Position numbers and translations under genes: made by a program. A stretch of DNA of 16,026 nucleotides from CAZHOV01 sp964534315. Lineage in GTDB: Bacteria > Bacteroidota > Bacteroidia > Chitinophagales > Saprospiraceae. Positions 15,916 to 16,026 of the stretch are shown here, piece after piece. The notes beneath the pieces are model-generated. The model saw only the letters and a program-made list of their open reading frames with translations. It was not told where the DNA came from and made no database searches. The stretch is taken from assembly GCA_964534315.1 (NCBI GenBank), contig CAZHOV010000133.1:1-16026 (forward strand), in the 5' to 3' direction. Numbering within the stretch: position 1 is the stretch's first letter; the number at the start of each line of letters is the position of its first letter.

Positions 15916-15923
15916 CAAAGATA
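15916..15923 (-). promoter_or_regulatory. Bacteroidota -7 box of the yajC-ybbR unit
   Basis: The minus strand reads TATCTTTG in the context TTGTATCTTTGCG, an exact TAnnTTTG match 32 nt before the yajC start. The expected -33 TTTG is not clear; the nearest T-rich element at the right distance is only a partial match. The leader would be about 25 nt and A/T-rich, with no Shine-Dalgarno sequence. Confidence 0.6.
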
Positions 15924-16026
15924 CAAGGTGCAATCCATAATTAGTAATAGTTGACCAAATTAGTTGATTAAGTTAAGCGCCTTGTCAAATTAAATCACAT
16001 ATTAGATTGAGCGACTTTTGGACTTA

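Overview
The window is about 16 kb of bacterial chromosome from a member of the Bacteroidota, most likely a Saprospiria/Lewinella-like lineage (the lineage is inferred). The evidence is: promoter -7 boxes of the Bacteroidota form TAnnTTTG, of which TATCTTTG occurs exactly upstream of two genes; starts preceded by A/T-rich leaders rather than strong Shine-Dalgarno sequences; a yajC-ybbR pair; a thioester alpha-2-macroglobulin lipoprotein; and an OmpA-family protein with an N-terminal carboxypeptidase-regulatory-like domain. I found no tRNA, rRNA, CRISPR array, insertion sequence or phage gene.

Left part (1-2700), surface-sugar accessory genes: a GT2 polyprenyl-phosphate-type glycosyltransferase (minus), a sulfotransferase (plus) and a cupin sugar-nucleotide 3,4-ketoisomerase of the FdtA/WxcM type (minus). 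They are single genes in alternating directions, separated by repeat-bearing spacers. One spacer is a 12-unit heptamer array that supplies the stop codon of the glycosyltransferase. Another holds three small hairpins.

Middle (2867-7314): a polytopic GT39-like membrane glycosyltransferase with a C-terminal TPR domain sits 11 nt upstream of a propionyl-CoA carboxylase beta subunit. A LON-substrate-binding-domain protein converges on the carboxylase gene with only 12 nt between stop codons. The lon-domain gene and the next gene diverge from a short promoter region carrying a 19-bp palindrome.

Right part (7453-16026), envelope genes: a 1857-residue alpha-2-macroglobulin lipoprotein with an intact CIEQ thioester motif; a convergent OmpA-family peptidoglycan-binding protein; and a ybbR-yajC pair with a 29-nt overlap. 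The most striking DNA structure is between the macroglobulin and OmpA genes: a perfect 38-bp inverted repeat with a 3-nt loop. Its inner part is a bidirectional terminator, and one outer arm is the last six codons and stop of the OmpA gene. A 373-bp spacer (14244-14616) holds no gene that I can support.

I did not find a clearly new multi-gene system. The gene content is mainly housekeeping and cell-envelope. The unusual signals are in the DNA between genes.
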